Source: Halobacteriales archaeon YIM A00010
GTDB taxonomy: Archaea > Halobacteriota > Halobacteria > Halobacteriales > Haloarculaceae
Direction of reading: 5' to 3'
DNA length: 64,000 nt
Assembly: GCA_025041175.1 (NCBI GenBank)
Contig: JAKCFJ010000002.1
Coordinates: forward strand, 124,001 to 188,000
Below are positions 8,816-18,398 of the stretch, one piece after another. Within the stretch, counting starts at the first letter, position 1. Each line of letters begins with the position of its first letter. A program made the position numbers and the translations under genes. Under the pieces are notes generated by a model. It did no database searches, was not told the DNA's origin, and saw only the letters and a program-made list of their open reading frames with translations.

Positions 8816-11800
8816 CTATTCGATCAGTTCGCCGATCGGGAGGTCGAACGCGGCCCCCTCCTCGATGCTGTAAGAGTAGCCGTCATCCGGATCGTTGGTG
8901 TAAAACCGGCGAATGAGCGTGTGTTCGCCGATATCGATCGTTGCGCGGTTGCCGCGATCGCTGTTGATGTCCTCGATCTGGATGGAGGCGTTCCGTCGGT
9001 CTCGGGCCACAACGGAGTAGCGTCGATCCGTCTGGACGCCGTCGGGAACCGGATCGGGGGGTGCTGGCTCGATGACGATGGACTGACCGACGAGATCTTC
9101 GAGGTCGACGTCCCTGGGCGTGTTCGTGATCTTCAGACCGATCTCGTTTTCGAGGGTGATCTCCTTCGTGAAGCTCTCCACTTCGCCGCGGACGCGCGAC
9201 TGACTCCGTTGGACGAGCGGACTGCCGCCGCCCGTGGCTCGGAGGAGCTTCGTGTCGTTCGTGTAGACGAACTCGGCGTCTCCGTTTCGCTCGGCGTACA
9301 CCGCGAAAAACCCCTTGAAGACGAACCGATCGTCGATCACGAAGTTCGAGTCTCGGTCGAGCGACCGGACCACGTAGTCCGTCCGGCCGTTCGTGAGTTC
9401 GACCCTGAGTGCGACGATGTCATCGAGATCGGCATCCGCATCGTCCGTCTCGACCGGTGCTTTCTCGATGGATTTCACGGCGCGACTTCCCTCGTACGGT
9501 TCGATCACCGACGTGAAGTCGGAGGTGAGGCTCTCGCCGGCACGGTGTGCGAGCACGAACCGGAGTTCGTTCGGATTGTTCTCCCGGACCTGTTCGGCGG
9601 GTCGCCCCGTCGCCAGCGCGACATCGTCAACGTCGTTCAGCATCGTCAGACGGAGATGAACCGGGGCGCCGTCGTCGTCGCGTACCTTCCAGTAGTCCTC
9701 GATGTCCCAGTCGATGCTGAAACCACCCTCCGGCGAGTCGTCCCGCTCGACGTCGTAGAGGTACGAAAACGGCCCCCCATCCGTGAACCCGACGTTCTCG
9801 CCCTCGTAGGTTCCACCGTCCTGGGGTTCGAGCTCTACCCCCTCAGCAACCACGTCAAAACTGGTCATGCCATGGAAACTGAAGTGGTGGTCGTCCCCTC
9901 CGTCGACACGGAAAACGTCCACTACGTAGGAGGCTTGCTCGTCGACGTTGACCATCGCCGTGGTCCGCCGGAACGCGTCGGTCTGCTCGTAGGCATGCCG
10001 GGACTCGACGTCCATCAGCTGGACACGGTCGTTGTAATCGTGGTGCAGCGGGTAGCCAACCCACTGTGGCTGGTTGATGTTCTCCTCGTCGACCGTGACC
10101 GTGTTGTGTGCGGGCGTGCTCTCGACCCAGCTGTCGAGGTCGTTGTCCTCCCAGTCGTGGCCCTGGCGGCCGAGCTCCGGCGACAGATCGAGGTCGTACC
10201 CGTACACCCCGATGTTGTGCGTGTCCCGGTGGGTGTGTGCGGAGCCGACGCTGTTTCCGGCTTGGTAATCGAAGTAGTTGCGGCCGTAGTACTGGTACAC
10301 ACCGCGAAGGTTCGACCCCTCGCCGTCTCGGAGCGCCGAAAAACCGTAGCCGCTCTGCTGGTTGCTCCCCGGATCCACGTAGGGTCCGTGTTCGTCGACG
10401 AGCGCCTCGATCTCGTCTTTGATACCGATCGGGTCGGGGTGGTGGATCCCTCGTTCGAGACCGTCGGTGGAGAACCCGTTCAGCATGTACGCCCACTGCG
10501 CGAGTTCCACGGTGCGGTACCGATCGAATCCCGTCAGCGCGAAGTCCACGTTCTGGACGACCCTGTCGTTTCGTGGCGTCGCACCCGCAACGGCCTTCGG
10601 GTTGCCACAGCCGTGCGTGTTGGCGATCTGGGGGATGTACTGATTGAACGTGAGCTGCCAGTGGGAGTTGATCGCGTTCTTGAACTTGGGATTCTCATAG
10701 AGGTCGGCCCCCTCGTACGCGTCGTACCCGGCCAGCTCCTCGGCGAGCGACTCCAGGGAGTTCTGCTGGGACGTGTTGTAGTGAACCGCGGACTCCGATG
10801 GGTAGCCGTCCTCGTCCACCCAGTACCCGGACTGGGGCGAACCCACCAGGAACCCGAAGACATCCCCGCCGGTGCTTCGCCACTGCCCGGTCGGACTGTC
10901 GTCGGGATGAAGCAACGTTCCCGGCTGGAAGACGAAATCGATCGCCTCGCCGGTGAACGCCTCGGGATCGTCGGCGGCGATCGCCGCGACGCCGAGCGTC
11001 TGCTGGTGGAAACCGAAGTTTCCCCTGATCTGCGCGTTTTTGACCGCTGGCAACATCTCCTGGAGGAACCCGGTTTCGATGTTCTCGCGGATCGCACCGA
11101 TCGAGTTCTTATCCCCGATCTCCGGATACGCGCCACCCATATCCGAGAGCACATCGAGGAGCTCGTCGTCCCCATCCATTCCGGGGAACACTTTGTCGTA
11201 GTTCCGGAGCTGTTCACGGATCTGGTAGGCCTCCCAGATCGCGCCGACGAACTTGCCCCGACCGGTGCCCGAGGAGTTGTGGTATCCGGCTTCGGGGAAA
11301 TCGTCAGCAGCGTGTGGGCGCTCCTCGCGCATCCGGTTGAGGCTCAGGTCGTGGTACACGTCTGCGACCCGGTCGAGGACGACCGCCACCGGCGTGACGT
11401 ACCGCTCATCACCCGTATACAGGTACGCGTCCGCCAGTTCGACACAGAGCTGGCGCATGCCGTAGATGACCGCCCAGTGGTTGATCCACGCGACGGGGTT
11501 CCACCACGTCGGCTCGCCGTCGTCCCGCAGGTACCCCGCCTCGTCCACGAACCCGGTCCCATCGTCGACACCCCATCCGTCGCCGAGTTCGGGGTGTTTC
11601 TCGTTCACCAACAGCGAGTCGTCCGCGAGCGCGGGCTGGAACTCGCCCGCCTCGTCACGACCGCTCTCGCGGTAGGCCGCGAAATCGTTGGTCGGAATGG
11701 TGATTTCGCGTTGCTCGCCGTCGATCTCGACGGTGTTCGTGATCTCCCAGTCGAACGTGGGCGCGGTGCCGTACACCGACTCCACGCCGTCCAGACGATC

Positions 11801-12199
11801 GAACGACCAGTCCGTCGTCGTGACGTAGCTGATCCACGGCGTGAGGATGTAGCTGCGGGGAACGTTCTGGGACGGGACGAGCCGCCAGAGTTCCTCCAGC
11901 GACCACGACTTGAGGACGGCCTCCGCACCCTCGACCGCGCGGTCGCGCTCGGCCGCCGCCCAGTCGTAGTTCTCGATGTTGTCGGCGGCGTTCTGCCGGT
12001 CCGCTTCGGTGAAGACCGTCGGTCTCCGCTTGCGGTAATACTCGGCCTCGGCCGCGACGGCACTCCCGGAACCGAAAATCCCCAAGGCCGCGGCAGTGCT
12101 GGTCGCTTTCAGGAAATCTCGACGCTCGACGTCCGGAACGACGTCCGGGTCGACGAGCGGACCTGTCCATTCGTCTGGCGTACAACTGTCCCGTGACAT
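8816..12199 (-). CDS. Heparinase II/III-family polysaccharide lyase, Tat-exported
   Basis: 1,127 residues. The N-terminus has a twin-arginine signal (VERRDFLKAT, Arg26-Arg27, then an alanine-rich hydrophobic stretch). A long, tryptophan-rich helical region follows, as in the alpha/alpha-toroid of alginate and heparin lyases. A beta-rich segment then carries SAHTHRDTHNIGVYGYDLD and STPAHNTVTVDEEN, characteristic of heparinase II/III C-terminal domains. Roughly the last 250 residues are an acidic extension beyond the usual family length. Start at ATG 12199, since an ATG six codons upstream places the Tat motif less well. Lyases of this type cut uronic-acid polysaccharides by beta-elimination. 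It is probably the extracellular entry enzyme of the island, secreted folded through Tat. Confidence 0.88.
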   Translation of the reverse strand: MSRDSCTPDEWTGPLVDPDVVPDVERRDFLKATSTAAALGIFGSGSAVAAEAEYYRKRRPTVFTEADRQNAADNIENYDWAAAERDRAVEGAEAVLKSWSLEELWRLVPSQNVPRSYILTPWISYVTTTDWSFDRLDGVESVYGTAPTFDWEITNTVEIDGEQREITIPTNDFAAYRESGRDEAGEFQPALADDSLLVNEKHPELGDGWGVDDGTGFVDEAGYLRDDGEPTWWNPVAWINHWAVIYGMRQLCVELADAYLYTGDERYVTPVAVVLDRVADVYHDLSLNRMREERPHAADDFPEAGYHNSSGTGRGKFVGAIWEAYQIREQLRNYDKVFPGMDGDDELLDVLSDMGGAYPEIGDKNSIGAIRENIETGFLQEMLPAVKNAQIRGNFGFHQQTLGVAAIAADDPEAFTGEAIDFVFQPGTLLHPDDSPTGQWRSTGGDVFGFLVGSPQSGYWVDEDGYPSESAVHYNTSQQNSLESLAEELAGYDAYEGADLYENPKFKNAINSHWQLTFNQYIPQIANTHGCGNPKAVAGATPRNDRVVQNVDFALTGFDRYRTVELAQWAYMLNGFSTDGLERGIHHPDPIGIKDEIEALVDEHGPYVDPGSNQQSGYGFSALRDGEGSNLRGVYQYYGRNYFDYQAGNSVGSAHTHRDTHNIGVYGYDLDLSPELGRQGHDWEDNDLDSWVESTPAHNTVTVDEENINQPQWVGYPLHHDYNDRVQLMDVESRHAYEQTDAFRRTTAMVNVDEQASYVVDVFRVDGGDDHHFSFHGMTSFDVVAEGVELEPQDGGTYEGENVGFTDGGPFSYLYDVERDDSPEGGFSIDWDIEDYWKVRDDDGAPVHLRLTMLNDVDDVALATGRPAEQVRENNPNELRFVLAHRAGESLTSDFTSVIEPYEGSRAVKSIEKAPVETDDADADLDDIVALRVELTNGRTDYVVRSLDRDSNFVIDDRFVFKGFFAVYAERNGDAEFVYTNDTKLLRATGGGSPLVQRSQSRVRGEVESFTKEITLENEIGLKITNTPRDVDLEDLVGQSIVIEPAPPDPVPDGVQTDRRYSVVARDRRNASIQIEDINSDRGNRATIDIGEHTLIRRFYTNDPDDGYSYSIEEGAAFDLPIGELIE

Positions 12200-12217
12200 A
12201 CTGTAACTGATCACCAA

Positions 12218-12399
12218 ACCACACGAATACTGAATCTATTCTAATGAAACAAATGAATATCGGTTTTTATTATCCATTATAAAATCAAATTTTTATCATT
12301 CTGCGTCCGTTCGGGCGATGGGGAAGGGCATCGCCGGCAGGAGGAATCGGTTCCCAGCGTCCGAACGACATTTATGTGATTCGCTCCCACTGTTCGAGC
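12218..12399. promoter_or_regulatory. Divergent promoter region, lyase and enolase-superfamily genes
   Basis: 182 bases between two divergent genes. Rightward: TTTATG at about 12370-12376, 24-30 bases before the ATG at 12400. Leftward: an AT-rich stretch (12230-12300) with AGTATTC about 30 bases from the ATG at 12199. A shared operator for the two sugar genes is plausible but none was identified. Confidence 0.5.
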
Positions 12400-13839
12400 A
12401 TGGGAGTCGCAGTCACCGGTGTTGACCGGTACGTCAAGAACAACGAGACGCGCATGGCGTTTCACTTCGGGAACGTCGTCGCGACGGACGGTGCCCACCA
12501 CTTCTTGGATCTCACGCTCGAAATCGACGGCGAGCAGGCGGGCGGCCTCTCGATGGTCGGCATCGCACCGGCGTGGTTCCTCAAGGATTCGAGCCTCACG
12601 GCCGACGCCACCGAACGCCTGCTGGCGGTGTTCGACGCCGCGTGCGAGCACGCCCTCGCCATGGATCCGGTCCCGACCGTCTTCGAACTCTGGCACACCC
12701 TCTACGAGCGCCAGCGGGAGTGGGCTGCTGACACCGACCACCCACCACTCCTGTGGAGCTACGGGGTGAGCATGGTCGAGCAGGCGGTGATCGACGCCTA
12801 CTGCCGTCACGAGGGGGTTTCCTTCGGGCGGGCGGTGCGGGACGGCACCCTGGGCGTCGCGCCCGGATCGATCTACCCCGAGCTCGAAGGCGTCGATCCC
12901 GCCGACTACCTCCCGGACGAACCGGCGCGCGAGGCCGCGGTGCGCCACACGGTCGGGCTGTCCGACCCGATCGAGGACGACGACCTCGACGGAGAGGGCC
13001 TCGACGACGGCCTTCCCCAGACGCTCGCTGAGTACGTCGCTGTCGACGGCGTCGACCATTTCAAGATCAAGCTCTCGGCCGACGAGGAGCGCGATGCGGA
13101 GCGACTCGGGCGGATCGGCGGCGTTCTCGGATCGGAACTGGACGAGTTCGTCTGTACGCTCGATGCGAACGAGCAGTATGATGACATCGCGGCGTTCAAA
13201 ACGCAGTGGGAGCGCCACGCCGACGATTCCGAGCTCGCCGTCGTGGTCGATCGCGTCGCCTACGTCGAACAGCCCTTGCCACGCGACCGGGCGCTGACCG
13301 AGGAGACGGGCGAGGTGCTCCAAGCATGGACCGAGCGCCCGCCGATCATTATCGACGAGTCCGACGATCGTCTCGACAGCGCCGGTCGCGCTCTCGATCG
13401 GGGCTACGCTGGGACGAGCCACAAGAACTGCAAGGGCGTCTTCAAGGGACTCGTCAACGCGTGCCTGATCGAGAAGCGGCGTCGTGAGGACGATCGGGAG
13501 TATCTCATGAGCGGTGAGGACCTGACGACGATCGGGCCGATCGAGCTGCTGCACGACCTCGCCGTGATGGGAACGCTGGGGATGGACCACATCGAGCGCA
13601 ACGGCCACCACTACTACCGGGGACTCGGCTTCCTTCCGGCGGATCTTCAGCAGACCGTCCGCGACGCCCACGACGACCTCTACCGCTGCCACAGGGATGG
13701 ATTCGTCACGCTGGACGTTCGGGACGGTCGGATGGAATACGGGAGCGTGATCGATGCCCCGTTCGGCCGGGACGTCGATCTCGACCCCGCACGGTTCACG
13801 CCGCTCGGTGAGTGGGACGTCGCTTCGAGGTACGGGTAG
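12400..13839 (+). CDS. Enolase-superfamily protein (mandelate racemase/muconate cycloisomerase-like)
   Basis: 479 residues. Barrel motifs in family order: FKIKL (Lys222, Lys224, candidate acid/base lysines), TLDANE (Asp255, Asn257, Glu258, candidate first metal ligand), YVEQP (Glu290), IIDESD (Asp319-Glu320) and GTSHKNCKG (338-346). Such enzymes abstract the alpha-proton of a carboxylate, commonly dehydrating sugar acids. Start ATG 12400 is supported by TTTATG 24-30 bases upstream; a Met eight codons earlier is less likely. Divergent from the lyase gene and upstream of a Gfo/Idh and a DegT gene. Best guess is an acid-sugar dehydratase or epimerase; the exact reaction is not determinable. Confidence 0.85.
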   Translation: MGVAVTGVDRYVKNNETRMAFHFGNVVATDGAHHFLDLTLEIDGEQAGGLSMVGIAPAWFLKDSSLTADATERLLAVFDAACEHALAMDPVPTVFELWHTLYERQREWAADTDHPPLLWSYGVSMVEQAVIDAYCRHEGVSFGRAVRDGTLGVAPGSIYPELEGVDPADYLPDEPAREAAVRHTVGLSDPIEDDDLDGEGLDDGLPQTLAEYVAVDGVDHFKIKLSADEERDAERLGRIGGVLGSELDEFVCTLDANEQYDDIAAFKTQWERHADDSELAVVVDRVAYVEQPLPRDRALTEETGEVLQAWTERPPIIIDESDDRLDSAGRALDRGYAGTSHKNCKGVFKGLVNACLIEKRRREDDREYLMSGEDLTTIGPIELLHDLAVMGTLGMDHIERNGHHYYRGLGFLPADLQQTVRDAHDDLYRCHRDGFVTLDVRDGRMEYGSVIDAPFGRDVDLDPARFTPLGEWDVASRYG

Positions 13840-13983
13840 CCGCTCGTCGGACCCCGACCGGTGATATCCACGCGCCGTGCTGGGTCGAGTGACGGCTGAT
13901 CGACCGCACTGACGCCGAGATCGTTTTCCCAGACTAAAGCGTTAAAAGGGTTGGAAACAGAGAATCGTGTCGAAGGATTCGCC

Positions 13984-14895
13984 GTGACCGATACTGGAAC
14001 AGCCGTGATCGATATCGGTATCCTCGGCCTCGATACGAGCCACGCCGAGAAGTTTACCGAGATCGTCACCCGACGATCGGATGCAACGATCAGTGCCGTG
14101 TGGGACGGTGGGGAGGTACGCGATGAGACGTACGTCACCGCGTTCTGTAATGAGTACGATACGATAACGCATGACCGTCCGGAGGCTCTCATCGAGCGCG
14201 TCGATGCGGCGATGGTTTTAGCGGTCAACTGGGATCGTCATGCCCCGCTGGCGAAGCGGTGTTTCGATGCCGGCGTCCCGATGTTGATCGACAAACCCAT
14301 CGCCGGATCGATCGAGGACATCGAAACGATCCGCCGCAGGGCAGGTAATTCGACGCCCGTATTTGGGGGTTCGGCGGTGCCGTATCACCCATCGCTATCG
14401 GAGATGCGGAGGAGCGACGGACGCCACGACCTCTTCGCGGCGGGCTACAACAGCCCGTTTTACTACGGGGTGCATCTCACCGACACCGTGCGCACGATCT
14501 GTGGTGCGGACTGGCGGCGCATCGAACCGGCCGTCCACGACGCGGCGGTGACCGTCGCGTTCGCGGATGGATCGAACGCAACCCTCCGTTTCGACGGCCC
14601 GACGGAGGACGCAGCGTTCGGCCTGCTCGATGTCAGCACCACCGTCCGGACGGCCTCCATCGAAGGAAACGAGACGGCGTTCCAACGGATGTATGGGCCG
14701 TACATCGACGCGTTCCTCGAAACGGTTCGCGGAGAGCGGGGGCGTTCGGACTGGTTGTTCGATGCGGCGACCCTTCACCTCGGGATCCAGGCCGCACTGG
14801 AGGGGAATGAGACGATCTACCCCGACAGTTCCGAACTGTTCGCGGTCTCCAAAGACGGAACGGCGTTCACCCAGGCGTACAAACCGCTGTACTGA
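13984..14895 (+). CDS. Gfo/Idh/MocA-family protein (IDIGILGLDTSH type)
   Basis: About 303 residues from a GTG start at 13984. An earlier TTG at 13951 lies too close to the TTAAAA box at 13942-13947 to be transcribed with it. N-terminal strand IDIGILGLDTSHAEKF replaces the classic GxGxxG, and IDKPIAG stands where EKP usually occurs. The C-terminal domain is short. A fragment of a close relative (IDIGVLGLDTSHP) survives at 39223-39302. It lies between the enolase-superfamily and DegT genes, all rightward, so it probably acts in the same pathway. Confidence 0.8.
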   Translation: MTDTGTAVIDIGILGLDTSHAEKFTEIVTRRSDATISAVWDGGEVRDETYVTAFCNEYDTITHDRPEALIERVDAAMVLAVNWDRHAPLAKRCFDAGVPMLIDKPIAGSIEDIETIRRRAGNSTPVFGGSAVPYHPSLSEMRRSDGRHDLFAAGYNSPFYYGVHLTDTVRTICGADWRRIEPAVHDAAVTVAFADGSNATLRFDGPTEDAAFGLLDVSTTVRTASIEGNETAFQRMYGPYIDAFLETVRGERGRSDWLFDAATLHLGIQAALEGNETIYPDSSELFAVSKDGTAFTQAYKPLY

Positions 14896-14966
14896 TCGAT
14901 TGGGATCCGAACCGCGTACCGGCCTGGTGGTTTATGTGGGCCGACTCGTAACGGTTCGATAGAGCA

Positions 14967-16283
14967 ATGGAGACGACCGAAGAGCTCGCGATCGCGGGTG
15001 GCGATCCCGCGGTCACGATCGAGGAGCCAGAGGAGTGGGAGCGACCGGTCCAGAAGGAAACGGAGTTCGTCGCGGAACTGCTCGAAGACGGCGAGATCAG
15101 CGGCGCTGGTCGGGGGCTGCCGGCGTCCTTCGAAGCCGAGTTTCGGGAGTACACCGGCGCGGAGTACTGTTTGACCGTCGATCACGGATCGACCGCGCTC
15201 GAAAGCGCGTTTTACGCGGTCGGCGTCGGTCCGGGGGACGAGGTCATCACGCCGACCGCCGGCTACATCGGTGCGTACGCGGGGGCGCTACATCTTGGTG
15301 CCCGTCCCGTGTTCTGTGAGATCGATCCGGAGACGCTGCTCGTGGATCCCCGAGACGTGGAACGACGGATCACCGATCGAACGGCGGCCATCGCCGTTAC
15401 CCACTGGAACGGCCGGGTCTGTGATCTGGACGCGCTGGGGGAGATCAGCGACCGCCACGACGTTCCGATCGTCGAGGACGCCGCCCACGCGCACGCCTCG
15501 CGGTGGAACGGGGAACACATCAGCAGCGTCGGCGACATCGCGTGCTATAGCTTACAGGGAGTCGCACCGCACGGCAAGCCGATCACGGGTGGTGAAGGAG
15601 GGATCGTTACCACGAACGACCGCGAGTACTACGAACGACAGCTCTCCTACTGCCACCTCCACCGCACCGGACTGAACGAGGAGCTGACACGCGAGCCCTA
15701 CACCGAACTCGACTACGAGGCGCTCGGACTGAAATACCGTGCCCACCCGCTGGCGCTGGCCATAGCGACGGTGGAGATGGACTCGATCGAATACCGGACG
15801 CGGAACCGACTGTCGTACCGTGACGAACTGTTCGGTCGAATCGGCGCACTCCCCGGCGTTCGACCGGTCTGGCCCTACGACCGGTCCGAAACCGATGGGC
15901 TGTACGGCGGGTTGAAAGTCGTACTGGAGCCGGACGAACTCGGTGGCGTCTCGCCACAGCGGATCGTCGAGGCGCTCGAGGCGGAAGGGGCACCGGTCCG
16001 GGGCCCCGGCTTTCCCTACATGGAACACCTGCGCACGATCTTCCGCGAGGGATACGACCTCTGGGGGGACGGCCGGAGCCCGATTCAAGGAGAGTTCTGT
16101 GGCCTCCCACCGTATAACGGCTATCAGGAGGGTGATTTTCCGATTTCCGAAGAGATCAACGAGCGCGTTCTCACCGTGGGGTCGTACATCGAACCCGCCG
16201 ACGGGTACGTCGACCAGGTCGCAACCGCCTTCGAGAAAGTGGTCGGGCATTCATACTGTCGGACAGAGTCACGGACGGATTGA
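14967..16283 (+). CDS. DegT/DnrJ/EryC1-family aminotransferase with element-derived C-terminus
   Basis: 438 residues; PLP-dependent sugar aminotransferase fold. Seen: VEDAAHAHA (Asp171, PLP ring nitrogen contact) and HGKPITGGEGG with predicted Schiff-base Lys204. Most relatives act on 3- or 4-keto nucleotide sugars; a few are dehydratases. The open frame runs into the inverted-repeat element at 16254-16352: the last residues (YCRTESRTD) and the stop are encoded by the element, so the native C-terminus has been altered. It sits 71 bases after a Gfo/Idh gene, a common pairing in which the oxidoreductase makes the keto sugar that the aminotransferase uses. Confidence 0.87.
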   Translation: METTEELAIAGGDPAVTIEEPEEWERPVQKETEFVAELLEDGEISGAGRGLPASFEAEFREYTGAEYCLTVDHGSTALESAFYAVGVGPGDEVITPTAGYIGAYAGALHLGARPVFCEIDPETLLVDPRDVERRITDRTAAIAVTHWNGRVCDLDALGEISDRHDVPIVEDAAHAHASRWNGEHISSVGDIACYSLQGVAPHGKPITGGEGGIVTTNDREYYERQLSYCHLHRTGLNEELTREPYTELDYEALGLKYRAHPLALAIATVEMDSIEYRTRNRLSYRDELFGRIGALPGVRPVWPYDRSETDGLYGGLKVVLEPDELGGVSPQRIVEALEAEGAPVRGPGFPYMEHLRTIFREGYDLWGDGRSPIQGEFCGLPPYNGYQEGDFPISEEINERVLTVGSYIEPADGYVDQVATAFEKVVGHSYCRTESRTD

Positions 16284-16352
16284 GACGGAATATCCGTCTG
16301 CTGTCCGTCGGTTCACCAGCAGCTGATATGCAATCACCGCTGTCCGACAGTA
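16254..16352. mobile_element. MITE-like element, family 1 (copy 3)
   Basis: A 99-bp element with ends TACTGTCGGACAGAG and CTGTCCGACAGTA and a perfect TCA duplication (16251-16253, 16353-16355). An inner foldback is visible (ATATC..CTGCTG against CAGCAG..GATAT). It sits at the 3' end of the DegT gene. Confidence 0.82.
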
Positions 16353-16488
16353 TCAGCTAACGATCCCCGAAGTGGTGCGCTCCCGGCGTCGAATCCGCTC
16401 GAGCCAGGATCGTGTCGGGTGATCGCACCAGCATATGTATCACACATTTATTAAGTTGCCAAAGATATAAGTTTCGGTAGGTTCTCCG

Positions 16489-18390
16489 ATGATTCGCATG
16501 CGAGAGGATACCAAGCTGAACGTTTCGCGTCGGCGGTATCTCGGTGCCGTTGGAGCGGTCACGGCCGGAGTGATCGCTGGGTGCATGGGGGAAGACGGGA
16601 GCCCCGTCGACCACGAGAGCGGCGGTGATGCGAACCGGTTTAACTACATGCGCGGGGGGGTACACTTCCCCGACCTCCAGTGGAATCCGGAGGCCGACCA
16701 GTATAACAGCACGATCGCGAACTGGGTCGACGAGCCGACGTTGATCGTCCGCAGCGCGGACAACGCATTGGACGCGTGGGGACTGACGAACTGGGAGTAC
16801 AATCCCGACGAGCGACGCTTGACGCTCGAACTCCGGGACGACCTGGTGTTCTGGAACGGTGATCCGTACACCGCCGAGGACTTCTACGCCTACCAGGAGA
16901 TGCTACGGCTGGTCAACCCGGATGGGAGCCAGTACGAGGAGATCACCCACGTCGACGAGCGGACGATCGAGTTCGTCACGAAGGAGTCGATGAATCCTGA
17001 GATCGCCTACCGTTCCGCCGTTCCCGTGACGCTCGTTTCCTCGGGCGGGACGGACGTTTGGACGGAGTGGGTGGAGCGCTACCAGAACGCCGCCAACACG
17101 GAAGAACGCGACGCGATCACCACGGAGCTGATCGAGTATCGGATCGAGAACAAGGAACTCATGGAGAACGGCTGGGGGATCGGCGCGTACGAGATGGTCG
17201 ATGTCACGGACGAATACATCGACTGGGTCGCCCACGAGGAGCATCCCTTTTGGGGTCCAGCGGCCGAGGAGAAGTGGGATCGAAAACCCAACATCGAGGA
17301 GATCCGCCTGTGGTACGCCGAAGAGACCGGCCGGCGAGAGCAGTTCATCGTCGATGAGCGCGTCGACATCGCCGGCCACGGCCACAACTGGAAGACCTTC
17401 AAGGGACAGCTCCCGGACTACTGGGAGCAGATCATCTACTACCCACAGCCGGACTTCCGGAAGATGAACATCAACTGGCGGAACCGGGCGTATCTCCAGG
17501 ACGTCAACTTCCGGCGCGCGATGGCCGCCGCGATCGACTTCGAGAACAACGCGACCAACGTCAGTGAGTATACGGTCGAGTCCCACTCGGGGATGTCGGT
17601 CGCGTTCAACGAGGAGTACTGGGGCGAGCACCCGCCGGGGAACCTCATCGACTACGGCGTCACCACCGACGAGGCGCTCGCCGAGCAGTACCTCGAACGC
17701 GCCGGCATCACGCGAGAGGAGGGGACGATGTACGGTGAGGACGGCGAGGAGCTCGCGGAGATGCGCTTCGTGCTGGGCAGTAGCCCGTGGTCCGACATCG
17801 GCCAGTCCGTCGCGGGCCAGCTCGAGCAGTTCGGCTTTCCAATCGACGTGCAGCCGATCGGTCGGGACGCGAAGCTCGAAACCGTCCTAGAGGAGATGGA
17901 GGCGTGGGACCTCACGACCGAGACCCACTACGTCTCGGGCATCATGCACCCGAGCGCGTACTTCGACCCCGAGTCGTTCTGGGGGTGGCGGATCGGTCCC
18001 GGTAACTTCGAGGCGGAGCCGGAGTGGGGTGATCTGGTGAATGGCTGGCTCGAGGAAGGCCGGACGCACTCGCCGTTCAACGGCAAGCCGATGGTGTTCG
18101 AGATCCCCGAGGAGGTTGGCGCCGAAACCCGCGATGGGTCGACCAAGGAGATCAACCTCGTCGAGCACTACAACGAAGTGACGAGTCCGATCGAAGAAGA
18201 ACGTGACCGTGAGCTCATCCGGGATTTCTCGTGGGCGTGGAACTTCCTGCTCCCGGATATCGACCTGACAGTCACCGTTGAAGACGCGTTCGGTAACACC
18301 GAGAAAATGGCGTACGGAGAAGAAAAGGAGCTCACGTCCTACCACGCCATGTTCCGGCCCATCAACGGCCTCATGCGACTCCGGGAGTAG
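16489..18390 (+). CDS. ABC transporter substrate-binding lipoprotein, family 5 (Dpp/Opp type)
   Basis: 633 residues. Tat lipoprotein signal: SRRRYLGAVGA with arginines at 14-16, then lipobox VIAGC with Cys32, so the mature protein should be lipid-anchored outside the membrane. The body matches the extracellular solute-binding family 5 layout used for peptides and, in archaea, often for oligosaccharides. TATA box GATATAAG at about 16463-16470 lies about 25 bases before ATG 16489; ATG 16498 is equally possible. No permease or ATPase adjoins it; the matching Dpp/Opp-type components lie at 27264-31547, and the two probably work together. It ends convergently 8 bases from the next gene. Confidence 0.87.
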   Translation: MIRMREDTKLNVSRRRYLGAVGAVTAGVIAGCMGEDGSPVDHESGGDANRFNYMRGGVHFPDLQWNPEADQYNSTIANWVDEPTLIVRSADNALDAWGLTNWEYNPDERRLTLELRDDLVFWNGDPYTAEDFYAYQEMLRLVNPDGSQYEEITHVDERTIEFVTKESMNPEIAYRSAVPVTLVSSGGTDVWTEWVERYQNAANTEERDAITTELIEYRIENKELMENGWGIGAYEMVDVTDEYIDWVAHEEHPFWGPAAEEKWDRKPNIEEIRLWYAEETGRREQFIVDERVDIAGHGHNWKTFKGQLPDYWEQIIYYPQPDFRKMNINWRNRAYLQDVNFRRAMAAAIDFENNATNVSEYTVESHSGMSVAFNEEYWGEHPPGNLIDYGVTTDEALAEQYLERAGITREEGTMYGEDGEELAEMRFVLGSSPWSDIGQSVAGQLEQFGFPIDVQPIGRDAKLETVLEEMEAWDLTTETHYVSGIMHPSAYFDPESFWGWRIGPGNFEAEPEWGDLVNGWLEEGRTHSPFNGKPMVFEIPEEVGAETRDGSTKEINLVEHYNEVTSPIEEERDRELIRDFSWAWNFLLPDIDLTVTVEDAFGNTEKMAYGEEKELTSYHAMFRPINGLMRLRE

Positions 18391-18398
18391 ACGCCCTC

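Noticed and set aside
8765-12196. A 1,143-codon open frame on the plus strand opposite the lyase gene
   Set aside because: The GC-rich codon pattern of the real gene leaves the opposite strand free of stops. The plus-strand protein has no Tat signal or domain and is Val/Arg/Asp-biased, and the minus-strand protein has clear family motifs.
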